Assembly (NCBI GenBank): GCA_022729775.1
Contig: DZBA01000065.1
Span: 1 to 13,122 of the forward strand
Length of the DNA stretch: 13,122 bases
Origin: Anaerolinea thermophila
Lineage (GTDB): Bacteria; Chloroflexota; Anaerolineae; Anaerolineales; Villigracilaceae
Reading direction: 5' to 3'
Below the pieces are notes generated by a model that worked only from the letters and a program-made list of their open reading frames with translations, did not search any database and had not been told where the DNA came from. The position numbers and the translations under genes were made by a program. Numbering within the stretch: the stretch's first letter is position 1; the number at the start of each line of letters is the position of its first letter. Below, one piece after another: positions 1 to 7,800 of this stretch.

Positions 1-54
1 CTGGAGATGGATGTGGAGACCGCCCACCAGCGCATTCTCGCTCACATGGATTGA
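1..54 (+). CDS. 3' end of an unidentified gene (partial)
   Basis: An open frame runs in from the left edge and ends in TGA at 52-54, giving 17 residues ending in ETAHQRILAHMD. The fragment is too short to assign a family. That it is a real gene end is supported by a strong intrinsic terminator on the same strand at 254-295, with no other plus-strand gene between. The original distance to the terminator was probably shorter, because a repeat element (142-234) lies in between. Confidence 0.5.
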   Translation: MEMDVETAHQRILAHMD

Positions 55-94
55 TGAGTGGATTGATTTCCCCGATTTTGTAGAAATGCTTTTG

Positions 95-116
95 TTTGGG
101 GTTGCGCAATCCCAAA
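95..116. repeat. 22-bp near-perfect palindrome
   Basis: The stretch has dyad symmetry around 105/106 with core TTGCGCAA and flanks TTTGGG and CCCAAA; one symmetric position pair breaks the symmetry (G/T, a wobble pair in RNA). It lies in the 3' region after the first gene. It could be an RNA hairpin or a protein-binding site; nothing else identifies it. Confidence 0.4.
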
Positions 117-141
117 TGTAGTTTTCAGTTAATATCTGATG

Positions 142-234
142 TTACGCGGTGTCATTTCGAGCGAAGCGAGAAATCTTGCCCTGCGACAAAAGGTTTCTCC
201 TCGCTCTGCTCGTCGAAACGACAACACTGCGTAA
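142..234. repeat. Palindromic interspersed repeat, copy A (intact)
   Basis: The element begins TTACGC and ends GCGTAA. The left arm, GTCATTTCGAGCGAAGCGAG, is an imperfect reverse complement of the right arm around 194-222 (TTTCTCCTCGCTCTGCTCG), so the whole unit can fold into a long hairpin. A 9-bp direct repeat, AGTTAATAT, flanks it at 127-135 and 239-247 and may be a target duplication, in which case the inserted unit is 136-238. A second copy lies at 311-366 plus 517-550. It carries no coding capacity and is best described as a REP or MITE-like non-autonomous repeat. Confidence 0.75.
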
Positions 235-253
235 GGTGAGTTAATATATTTTG

Positions 254-295
254 AAGATGAAGAACTTCCGCGATAGGAGGTTCTTCATCTTTTTT
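254..295 (+). terminator. Rho-independent terminator for the gene ending at 54
   Basis: A 16-bp stem (254-269 with 276-291) contains one G-T wobble and a 6-base loop, GCGATA, and runs straight into a T tract at 290-295. The T tract follows the stem only on the plus strand, so it terminates plus-strand transcription. Confidence 0.85.
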
Positions 296-310
296 GATTC
301 GTCATTCACC

Positions 311-550
311 TTACGCACTGTCATTTCGAGTGAAACGAGAAATCTTGTTCCGCTGCAAAGGATTTCGGGAGTGGCTAAAAAGATGGGCTAGAAAAAAACT
401 TTTACCACTGAGACTCGGAGACACTGAGATTCTTTGAAGGTTTTCTCCGTGCTTCAGTGTCTCGGTGGTAAAAAAAATATAGGCAAGCCCACACAATTAG
501 ACACTCCCAGGATTTCTCCTCGCTCCGCTCGTCGAAACGACACCCGTGTC
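311..550. repeat. Palindromic interspersed repeat, copy B (interrupted at 367-516)
   Basis: The left half, 311-366, matches copy A from TTACGC through GAGAAATCTTG to AGGATTTC. The right half resumes at 517 with TCCTCGCTCCGCTCGTCGAAA. When 367-516 (insertion plus one duplicated octamer) is removed, the two halves join into a sequence collinear with copy A. The right end is degenerate and adds small inverted repeats: CGCTCCGCT at 521-529 with AGCGGAGCG at 557-565, and GACAC-CC-GTGTC at 539-550. These could act as the 3' hairpin of the minus-strand gene ending at 574. Confidence 0.75.
367..508. mobile_element. 142-bp MITE-like insertion with 8-bp target duplication
   Basis: The element starts GGGAGTG and ends CACTCCC, a perfect 7-bp terminal inverted repeat. 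With mismatches it extends to 25 bp (18 matches, including CTAA and TGGGCT blocks). AGGATTTC is repeated directly on both sides (359-366 and 509-516). Inside, an inverted repeat pairs 401-427 (TTTACCACTGAGAC start) with 452-472 (ends GTCTCGGTGGTAAA). No protein is encoded, so it would depend on a transposase elsewhere. It interrupts repeat copy B, and copy A serves as an uninterrupted comparison. Confidence 0.8.
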
Positions 551-573
551 ATTAGTAGCGGAGCGAAACATCT

Positions 574-2991
574 TTATTCCGTCGTGCCGTATAAGCGCTT
601 GTAGATGGAATATATCTCGTAGATATTGCGGATGTAGTTGCGCGTTTCCTCGAAGCGTACCGTCTCCAGAAAAAGATCGGGGTCGTCGCCGGATAGTCTT
701 TTCCATTCCAGCGCGTTACCGGGTCCGCCGTTGTAGGCAGCTAGGGTGACGTACATATTGCCATCATCTAATGCGTTGCGGTTGTTGTTAAGATAGCGCG
801 CGCCAAATGCAACGCTGACATCGGGACGATATAAATCAGTTTCGTCGTAATTGGGGGGCCAGTTCAACTGGGTTGCCATGTCCGCGCCGGTGGAGGGGAT
901 GACCTGCATGAGTCCCCGCGCGTTTGCGCTGGATGTGATAAACCCCTCAAAGAGACTTTCTTGCCGCACGACGCTAAACAGAAACAACGGGTCTAATTGA
1001 TTTGCTGCCGCGTCGCGGGTGATGAGGTCGGAGTAATACAATCCATAACGCACATGGCTGAAGTAAATCGGCGCCATCATGGATTCGGCGTGTTCATCCA
1101 ACCCGGCAATGGCAAGGGTTTGACGCGCGGAAAAAATAGCGGGATGATATAAGCCCAATTCCAGCAGGTAATTTGTCAGGCGGTAGCTGCCCTCTGCGTT
1201 TCGATTTGCTTCCATTTCTTTGCGCAGGGATTCAAATTCGGCGCGGGCTTCTTCATACATGCCAATCTGCCAGAGTTCCGTTCCGCGGATGATGCGCGGT
1301 TCATTTGCCAGCGCGCCCAATCCGCTGAGGTCTGTTTCGCCGGGCAGGTTAAAGGTCAGCCGCAGCCATGAGTCCGCGTCTTTGCGTTCGGCTTGGAGGT
1401 CTGCCGTGAGGCGAGTCGAGATGGGTGGCGTGAATGGCGCGCGTTCCAGCAGCAAGTCTCTTGCGCGCTCGCTGTAATATCCGCCAGGGTCGCGGTCTTG
1501 GGCTTTGCGCCATGCTTCTGTTGCGGCTTGAAGATTGCCAAGTTGCTTTTGTGTTTTACCGACCCATAAGTTTGCGCGCGCCTGATCTGATTTTTGAGTG
1601 GAGGCTGCCAGATTGCGGTTGAAGGCTTCCAGCGCGGCGTTGAACTCTCCATTGCGATAGTAGATGACGCCCATCAAAAAAGAAGCGGACGCGGCTTGCT
1701 CTGTGCCGTTGTATTCGTTGGCGACTCGCGCCCAGGTTTGCAGGGCTTCTTCATATTTTCCGCCGCGTTCATAGATGCGCGCGGCGCTCATCAAATAATT
1801 TGCGGATGTCTCGCTGCTTGGGACGGCGGCGACAAAGTTGAGCAGTGTTTGCGCGGCTTCGTTGTGTGATCCCAATTGATACCATTCGATGAAGGCTTTT
1901 TCGCCCCAGGCATCTGCCCAGCGCGGGTGACTTGGATAGTCGTTCAAGTAGGCTGCGAATTCTTTTACGGCGGTGTTGTAATCGCCCCTGTCGCGCAGTG
2001 ATAGTGCGCGGTAATAATGCGCGGTTCCGTCATCTGTGTTGGCGCTCAGGTAGCGGTCAAATGCGGCGATGGCGACATCGTATTGCCCCGCGAAATAATC
2101 CACCAAGCCGCGATCCAGGTCGCTGACTTCGCCGCCCGCTTCGAGCAATGCAAGCAGGCTCAGGTAGGCATGGTATGAGAGCGGATAACTTTCGATGGCG
2201 AGGCGGAATTTCCCCTGCGCTTCTTCTTTTTTGTTGAGCGCGAGATATGCCAGCCCTGATTCGTATGCCGCTTGCGCTTTGGTGTAATCGCTTTGCGCGC
2301 GCGTAAAGATGCCGTCGTAGATTGCCAGCGCGAGGTCGTAGTTTGCCATTTTGGAATGGGTCGCGGCGACTTTTATATCAATCAGAATATCATCTCCCAC
2401 TTTATCAGATTGAATGGCGGCGGTGTATGCGGCAAGCGCGGCGGGAAAATCCTGCGCTTCGTACAGCGCGTCACCGCGATATTCCTGCACGTAGGCATCT
2501 AAATATCCGGGACGCAGGACAAGATAGGTCTGCCACGAATCCGCTGCGGCGCGATAATTCCCCATCCGGTATTGGGCAAAGCCTTGCAGGTAGTGTGCCT
2601 GTCCCATGTGCGCGGAGTCAGGGTAGGTTGTGATTAATGTTTGCAGGGAATTCAATGCTTCTTGGTAGCGCGTCTCTGTGAAGTGAATCCGCGCTTCGCC
2701 CCATTTGGCGGCGGCTTGCACCAGCGGGTCGGGTGAATCTTGAAACGCGGTTTGATACAGGGCGAGCGCGGTTTCGTAATCGCCATTGAATAAGGCATGG
2801 TCGCCGCTGTACACGCGCGCAATGGGAAGCGGAGTCGGCGTGACGGTGGGCGTGAAGGTCGGTGGGGGTGTGATGGTAACGCTGGGGGTGACTGTCCATC
2901 CGGGTGGGATGGTGGGAAGGTTTGGCAGGATGGAACAGGCAGAGAGCGCGAGGACAAGCAAAAGTCCGAGAAGGCGGCGGGTTCTTTTCAT
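574..2991 (-). CDS. TPR-repeat lipoprotein lytic transglycosylase (SLT/GH23 family)
   Basis: This 805-residue protein should cleave peptidoglycan glycan strands between MurNAc and GlcNAc with 1,6-anhydro product formation, acting at the outer face of the cytoplasmic membrane. The ATG at 2991 is chosen because it starts a lipoprotein signal peptide with lipobox LSAC (Cys19); an in-frame extension upstream would bury that signal. A Thr/Pro-rich linker (about 28-50) follows, then many TPR-like helical repeats (about 55-600) rich in A-x-x-x-Y-x-x-A patterns. The C-terminal SLT domain (about 655-795) has VRQES with the expected catalytic Glu678, then ANARGLMQVIPSTG, AAYNGGPG and ETRNYIRNI, the classic motifs of soluble-lytic-transglycosylase domains. 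The overall plan recalls Slt70 (helical superhelix plus C-terminal SLT) in lipidated form. The promoter suggests a leaderless mRNA. The family call is secure; the exact TPR count is not. Confidence 0.93.
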   Translation of the reverse strand: MKRTRRLLGLLLVLALSACSILPNLPTIPPGWTVTPSVTITPPPTFTPTVTPTPLPIARVYSGDHALFNGDYETALALYQTAFQDSPDPLVQAAAKWGEARIHFTETRYQEALNSLQTLITTYPDSAHMGQAHYLQGFAQYRMGNYRAAADSWQTYLVLRPGYLDAYVQEYRGDALYEAQDFPAALAAYTAAIQSDKVGDDILIDIKVAATHSKMANYDLALAIYDGIFTRAQSDYTKAQAAYESGLAYLALNKKEEAQGKFRLAIESYPLSYHAYLSLLALLEAGGEVSDLDRGLVDYFAGQYDVAIAAFDRYLSANTDDGTAHYYRALSLRDRGDYNTAVKEFAAYLNDYPSHPRWADAWGEKAFIEWYQLGSHNEAAQTLLNFVAAVPSSETSANYLMSAARIYERGGKYEEALQTWARVANEYNGTEQAASASFLMGVIYYRNGEFNAALEAFNRNLAASTQKSDQARANLWVGKTQKQLGNLQAATEAWRKAQDRDPGGYYSERARDLLLERAPFTPPISTRLTADLQAERKDADSWLRLTFNLPGETDLSGLGALANEPRIIRGTELWQIGMYEEARAEFESLRKEMEANRNAEGSYRLTNYLLELGLYHPAIFSARQTLAIAGLDEHAESMMAPIYFSHVRYGLYYSDLITRDAAANQLDPLFLFSVVRQESLFEGFITSSANARGLMQVIPSTGADMATQLNWPPNYDETDLYRPDVSVAFGARYLNNNRNALDDGNMYVTLAAYNGGPGNALEWKRLSGDDPDLFLETVRFEETRNYIRNIYEIYSIYKRLYGTTE

Positions 2992-2997
2992 TCTATT

Positions 2998-3026
2998 TTT
3001 ATAATGGGAAAAGAGAGGGAAGTCAA
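2998..3026 (-). promoter_or_regulatory. Promoter of the lytic transglycosylase gene, leaderless
   Basis: Read on the minus strand, TTGACT (3026-3021) and TATAAA (3003-2998) are separated by 17 bp, a sigma-70-type promoter. Only 6 bases lie between the -10 box and the ATG at 2991, so transcription should start at or within a base or two of the start codon. There is no Shine-Dalgarno sequence, which agrees with a leaderless transcript. Confidence 0.65.
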
Positions 3027-3046
3027 GCAATGAAAAATTTCCCTGC

Positions 3047-3086
3047 TTGACATCTTTCTTCATCGCAGGCATACTGATTTTGGAGG
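3047..3086 (+). promoter_or_regulatory. Promoter and ribosome-binding site of the acetyltransferase gene
   Basis: TTGACA at 3047-3052, a 17-bp spacer, and CATACT at 3070-3075 form a sigma-70-type promoter. GGAGG at 3082-3086 lies 5 bases before the ATG at 3092, so the leader should be only about 10 bases. The -35 box is 20 bp from the -35 box of the divergent transglycosylase promoter, back to back without overlap. The arrangement is almost identical to that at 4847-4887. Confidence 0.7.
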
Positions 3087-3091
3087 CAAAT

Positions 3092-3559
3092 ATGAGCGAT
3101 ACAAGAGAAAATTTTGTTACCTTGCGCGAAGTTGCCGCTGTGGATTTGCCCATTTTTTTTGAACATCAATCCGACCCTGAATCTGCTGAAATGGCGGACT
3201 TCCCCTCGCGGAGTTGGGAATCATTCGGCGCGCATTGGGAAAAAATCATGAAGGATGAATCCGTCACTTTGCGGACGATTCTTTATGGCGGAGATGTGGC
3301 AGGCAACATTGTCAGCTGGGAACAGGAAGGCGAGCGTGAGGTTGGTTATTGGATTGGAAAAGAATTTTGGGGGAGGGGCGTTGCAACGCGCGCGCTGGCG
3401 CAGTTTTTGCGTCTTATCCCAACCCGCCCGCTGTACGCGTACGTCGCAAAGCATAATATTGCGTCGCTACGTGTACTGCAAAAATGCGGATTTGCGATAC
3501 AAACTGAAATCGAGGATGATGGAATGATACAACTGCGCGTGGATAAACGCGCTGAGTAA
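3092..3559 (+). CDS. GNAT family N-acetyltransferase (RimJ/RimL-like)
   Basis: This 155-residue cytoplasmic protein should transfer an acetyl group from acetyl-CoA to an unidentified amine. Motif A, which holds the CoA pyrophosphate, is visible as YWIGKEFWGRGVAT (residues 86-99). Motif B follows as HNIASLRVLQKCGF (121-134), the usual N-x-x-S-x-x-(V/L)-L-x-K-x-G-F signature of the RimJ/RimL branch. The length is normal for a single-domain GNAT. The ATG at 3092 is chosen because GGAGG sits 5 bases upstream; the upstream in-frame TTG at 3047 is the -35 box. It is the only predicted cytoplasmic protein among the complete genes and is convergent with the lipoprotein gene starting at 4657, with 24 bases between the stops. 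The substrate cannot be told from sequence. Confidence 0.9.
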   Translation: MSDTRENFVTLREVAAVDLPIFFEHQSDPESAEMADFPSRSWESFGAHWEKIMKDESVTLRTILYGGDVAGNIVSWEQEGEREVGYWIGKEFWGRGVATRALAQFLRLIPTRPLYAYVAKHNIASLRVLQKCGFAIQTEIEDDGMIQLRVDKRAE

Positions 3560-3583
3560 AACATTGCAAGCCGCTGTATAAAA

Positions 3584-4657
3584 TTACCAAAACACCAGAT
3601 GTAACCCTTTTACAGAAATGGGAACATTAACCTGTTCGCCAGTAGATAAATTGACGTACCCGACAGCTTGTTCCCCTTGAAACAACAGCCACTGCCCGTC
3701 GGACGAGATGGATATCAACTGGGGTGTTCCCTCAAATTGCTGCGTCACTTGCGCGAATTCGCCTTTTGCAACATCGAAGCTCCATAAGCCGTACGATTTT
3801 TGGCTGGATGGGACGGAATTTAGCGAGAAATATACTTTCTGGCTGTCGGCAGCCCACAACAAGCCGCCCCATGGATGGGGAGTGCTTGGAGAGTTGGGCA
3901 ACTCAAGGCGTTTGATGGAACCGTCATTAAGATTGTAGAGACCGAAACGGTCTGCAATCGAACCATCCTGCCCGACCAATGTGGTCGTGAAGGCGACATA
4001 TTGCAAGTTGGGCGAAACAGCGGCGTGTCCGTATCCGTATTCTTTCTGCTCCGCGTCCAATATCGAGAATTCCTGCGCGGTCTTTCCGCTGTCCGTGGAA
4101 ATTGTCAAAAAGCGGTCAAAGGCGGGGTCGCAGCCTACTGGCACCCCATAGACGTTCTTTTGGTCGGCGGTCATTCCTAAAACGTTGGTGTATCCATGCT
4201 CCGTCATGGGAATAGCCTGCGCCTGATCTTCCTTGACCCGATATAGCCCCATGATGATTTGGTTTTCCGATGCTCCGCACGGCGCTGTGATGGCAACCTC
4301 ATAGAGCAGCACGTTGGGGTCGGACATTTGCTTCAACATGCCGTATAACGGCTGCGCGTCGAACGTCACGGCGGTTTTTATCGCTTTTTGGCTTGCTAGA
4401 TCAATGCGATATAAACCCGTCGCGCTCAATACGAATGGGCTGTCCGCGCTTTTGACCGCGCCGTAGATTTCGCCAATGGATGTCAAATCCGCGAGCATCT
4501 TAGGTGTGTTATTGACTTGTTGATAGAGTTTCCCATCCGCGACAAAAAATATAGGCGGCGTGGATGTCGTTTGTGTAACGCTTGCGTTTTGACATGCTTG
4601 TAAAAAAATCAGGCAAACCAACAAAACGGATGTGATAATGGCTGTTTTCTGTCTCAT
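3584..4657 (-). CDS. Lipoprotein with WD40/TolB-like beta-propeller repeats
   Basis: This 357-residue protein has a lipoprotein signal with lipobox LQAC (Cys22), so it should be anchored on the outer face of the membrane. The mature part repeats short beta-strand units of propeller type: IFFVADGKLYQQ, LYRIDLASQKA, VSPNLQYVAF, LLWAADSQKVYFSL, LWSFDVAKGEFAQV and ISSDGQWLLFQGEQ. The S-x-D-G-x-x-(L/V)-x-F pattern is typical of TolB/WD40-like propellers. No catalytic motif is apparent, so a binding or scaffold role is likely but unproven. The start at 4657 has AAAGGAT about 8 bases upstream on the minus strand. The gene is divergent from the alpha-2-macroglobulin gene, with 235 bases between start codons, and might be functionally linked to it, but orientation gives only weak support. 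Confidence 0.75.
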   Translation of the reverse strand: MRQKTAIITSVLLVCLIFLQACQNASVTQTTSTPPIFFVADGKLYQQVNNTPKMLADLTSIGEIYGAVKSADSPFVLSATGLYRIDLASQKAIKTAVTFDAQPLYGMLKQMSDPNVLLYEVAITAPCGASENQIIMGLYRVKEDQAQAIPMTEHGYTNVLGMTADQKNVYGVPVGCDPAFDRFLTISTDSGKTAQEFSILDAEQKEYGYGHAAVSPNLQYVAFTTTLVGQDGSIADRFGLYNLNDGSIKRLELPNSPSTPHPWGGLLWAADSQKVYFSLNSVPSSQKSYGLWSFDVAKGEFAQVTQQFEGTPQLISISSDGQWLLFQGEQAVGYVNLSTGEQVNVPISVKGLHLVFW

Positions 4658-4674
4658 GGTTGATCCTTTAGGTT

Positions 4675-4690
4675 AACTGCGCGCGCAGTT
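4675..4690. promoter_or_regulatory. Perfect 16-bp palindrome in the lipoprotein 5' leader
   Basis: AACTGCGCGCGCAGTT is its own reverse complement. It lies between the predicted start of transcription (about 4705) and the start codon (4657) of the minus-strand lipoprotein gene. This is a good place for a repressor operator; an mRNA hairpin just before the ribosome-binding site is the alternative. GCGCG is common in this genome, which raises the chance of coincidence. Confidence 0.4.
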
Positions 4691-4711
4691 GCGATACGGA
4701 ACGACGTTATG

Positions 4712-4741
4712 AGTATACGCCCGCCCATTCTAATTTGACAA
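4712..4741 (-). promoter_or_regulatory. Promoter of the beta-propeller lipoprotein gene
   Basis: On the minus strand, TTGTCA (4741-4736) and TATACT (4717-4712) are separated by 18 bp. Transcription would start near 4705, giving a leader of roughly 48 bases that contains the palindrome at 4675-4690 and the ribosome-binding site. Confidence 0.55.
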
Positions 4742-4846
4742 GTTGTGGAAATCTTGCCTCGTGCTGCCATGCCTGCGAAAAAAAACAAGGGGCGGAACTT
4801 TGCCTCTTTCATCGTCGTTTATATATTGGGATGACCGTCTTGCCGC

Positions 4847-4887
4847 TTGACATCATCCCTTAACAGGTGCATACTATTTTTTGGAGG
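4847..4887 (+). promoter_or_regulatory. Promoter and ribosome-binding site of the alpha-2-macroglobulin gene
   Basis: TTGACA at 4847-4852, a 17-bp spacer and CATACT at 4870-4875 form the promoter. GGAGG at 4883-4887 lies 5 bases before the ATG at 4893. The leader is about 10 bases, so the ribosome-binding site sits almost at the 5' end of the mRNA. The box sequences and spacings, and the GGAGGCA-N2-TATGAG start context, match the acetyltransferase promoter at 3047-3086. Confidence 0.7.
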
Positions 4888-4892
4888 CAGGT

Positions 4893-7800
4893 ATGAGTGA
4901 AAATAAAAATCTTCCGCGCGCGCTGGGAATTCTTTTTGCCATTGTGATTCTCACGCTGGGTGTTTTTCTTGGTGTTCGTTATATCAACGCGCCTTTGTCC
5001 ATCGAGGCGGAGCCGCTGGGTGTGCATATCGTCGCGCAAAGCCCAATGGATGGGCAGCGCCTGAATCTTTCGGATTCGATTTCGCTGACCTTCGACCGCG
5101 ACATGGATTCCGCGCTGACGGGTGACTCCTTCGCGCTGTTGGCGGACGGCGAAGAAATCACGGGGCGCGGAGTCTGGTCTGACGCGCGGACATTTGCGTT
5201 CACGCCCGACGCGCCGCTTCAACCCGCGACGAGCTACACCGCCCGCTTCACGACTCAGGCGCGCGCGCTGGATGGCGAATCGCCCAAAGAAAATATCGCA
5301 ATCGAATTTGTCACTATCGAGGCGCTGGCAGTCGCGCAGACCTTCCCCGCGAATGATTCCTTCGATGTGGATTACGGTTCGAGCATTACGGTCATCTTCA
5401 ATCATCCTGTCGTGCCGCTTTCGATTAAGGAAGACCAGAGCAAACTTCCGCAGCCGTTGAATTTTTCACCTGAGGTCAAAGGCAGCGGCGAGTGGGTCAA
5501 CTCTTCGATGTATGTCTTCGAGCCAGAAGAAGGCTTGCGCAGCGGGACGATGTATCAGGTCACGATAAGCGCGGGCTTGACCGACACGCTCGGCAACGCG
5601 CTCGCGGATTCTTTTCAGTGGGGATTTAGCACGCGCTATCCCATCGTGCAAAATTTTGGGTTGAAAGACGGCGCGCAGAATCCATCCGAAGAAGTGAAGG
5701 ATGTTCCGCTTGACCAGATTTTCACGGTGGGATTTGAGCAGCCGATGGACGCGCCCAGCGTGGAAGCCGCGACGCGCATCATCAACCGAGAAACAAAACA
5801 ACCCGCGCAGGTGAAATTCGAGTGGAACGAATCTTCCACCGAGTTGGTCATCACGCCGCTGAAGAATTTCAGCCTTGCGAATTTTTATAATTTAATCATT
5901 GACCAAACCGCGCAGGCAAAAGACGGCGGGCAACTTGGGCGCAGTTTGGATATGCCCTTTGCGACGGCGGCTTTTCCTGCGATAACAAGCGTATACCCTG
6001 AAGCGGGCGCGGATTTGGCGATTCGCACTTATGGCATTTCGATTACCTTTGCCTCGCAAATGGACGTCGAGAGTCTCAAGGGCAAGGTTCAAATTTCGCC
6101 TGCCGTGAATCTTGACAATAATTTTTATTACAACATTTATGACAGGACTTTATACATCAACGAACTCGCGCCCGCGACTCGTTATGTCGTGCGGCTTTTG
6201 CCTGGCATGAAAGATGTGTACGGCAACGCCATCAAAGATGAAATGTCCTATTCATTTTATAACGGCGATTATCAACCTTATGCAAATCTGGCAATGCCGT
6301 GGACTCCGCTGGTGTACCGCGCGCAGGGGACGCAGGAAGTTTACTTCGACCACCGCAACATCGAGCAGGCGTCTGTTGCCATTTACCCGATTGACATTAA
6401 GACCTTTAAGCGTTTAAGCAGCGGCGACCTCGCGCCCGCGAACTTCAATCCGAAGACGAATCCTGTCCGCGAGTGGAATATTACTGCGGGCGAAAGAAAC
6501 GTCACGCGGCGCGAGCATTTCCTGTTTGATGAGAACGGACAGAAACTTGAGCCAGGTTATTACTTTATCGGCATGAAGGGCGCGCCCTTGTCTAACGGCG
6601 GCGGCGCGTATTTTTATCAAGCCTCCCTGTTCACTGTGGCAACGGATAACGTCACCTTCAAGGCGACCTCCACAGAAGGACTCGCGTGGGTGACTGACCT
6701 TGAAACAGGCAAACCGCAGGCGAATGTCCCCGTCACGTTTTATGATAATGAGTTGAAAGAAATCGGCAGGACGACCACCGACAAAGACGGGGTTGCCTAT
6801 GTTCCAAATATCAAATCGGCAAATTATGTGGAGGCAAACGGCGGCGGACGTTTTGGATTCACCGCGTTGTATTGGGGCAGCGAAATCACCGCGGGCAACT
6901 TTGGCATTTACGAAAATTATTTTGGCGGCGAGACAAAGACCTTCTCGTATGTTTACACCGACCGACCGATTTATCGTCCCGACCAGGAAGTTTTCTTCAA
7001 GGGTATTTTGCGCGAGAATGACGACCTGCGTTACAGCCTGTCGAAGTTGAAACAGGTGTACGTGGTTGTCGGTCAATGGGGCGAGAATATCTTTTCGGAA
7101 TATGTGCCTGTCAACGAGCAGGGCAGCTTTAGCGGAGCAATCAAACTCGACAAAGATGTTTCGCTCGGCGCGTATGATATTTATGTGTACCCGACCAACG
7201 CGCAGGACACGGCTTCGATTGGATATGTTAGTTTCAACGTAGCGGAATATAAAAAGCCCGAGTTTGAAGTCACCGCGTTGGCGGATAAGGATGGAATCCG
7301 CGCGGGGGATGTGGTCAACTTTGGATTGGACTCGACATACTACTCAGGCGGCAAGTTAAAGGGCGCGCAGGTCAACTGGTATGTCGAGACGGATAATTTC
7401 TATTTCACGCCGTCGGAGAAATATAACCGTTATAGTTTCATGGATTGGGACCGCGAAATTTATTGGTACGCCAGTTATGAACCCGCGCGGGCGATTGTCG
7501 CGGAGGGCGAAGGCGTGACCGATGAAAATGGTCATCTGGATATTTCGCAGGCGCTTGACCTCGGCAAGGATAAGGCAAGTAAGAGCGCGACGTTATACGC
7601 GAACGTAAGCGACGTCGCGGGGAATCAAGTCAGCGGAAATACGCGCGTGGTCATCCACCAAAGCGATTACTACGCGGGCATTACTTCCGACCGTTATGTT
7701 GGCGCGGCAGGCGAGGCGCAGCCGTTTAGCATAGCGGTATTGGATTGGGATTCGAATCCAGTCGCGGGGCAAAAAGTCAGCGTGGAATTTCTCGAGCGCC

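Noticed and set aside
142..550. Possible CRISPR array from the repeated TTTCGAG and GAGAAATCTT motifs
   Set aside because: Only two copies occur, they are long palindromes of unequal spacing, no regular spacer length exists, and no cas gene is nearby.
3047..3091. TTG start at 3047 for the acetyltransferase
   Set aside because: TTG there is part of the -35 box TTGACA. The ATG at 3092 has GGAGG at the right distance and fits the GNAT length.
2992..3153. N-terminal extension of the transglycosylase to an ATG at 3153
   Set aside because: It would place 54 residues before a clear lipoprotein signal peptide and would span both divergent promoters and the start of the acetyltransferase gene.
4881..4892. 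TTG start at 4881 for the alpha-2-macroglobulin
   Set aside because: It overlaps the GGAGG ribosome-binding site, whereas the ATG at 4893 is correctly spaced from it.
4860..5405. Minus-strand open frame of 181 codons opposite the start of the alpha-2-macroglobulin gene
   Set aside because: It lies fully antisense to a well-supported gene and across its promoter. It has no recognisable domain, no ribosome-binding site, and an Arg-rich composition typical of reversed high-GC codons.
6414..7076. Minus-strand open frame of 220 codons inside the alpha-2-macroglobulin gene
   Set aside because: It is antisense to conserved macroglobulin domains and its residue pattern shows no family. Long antisense frames are expected where the coding strand uses few codons whose complement is a stop.
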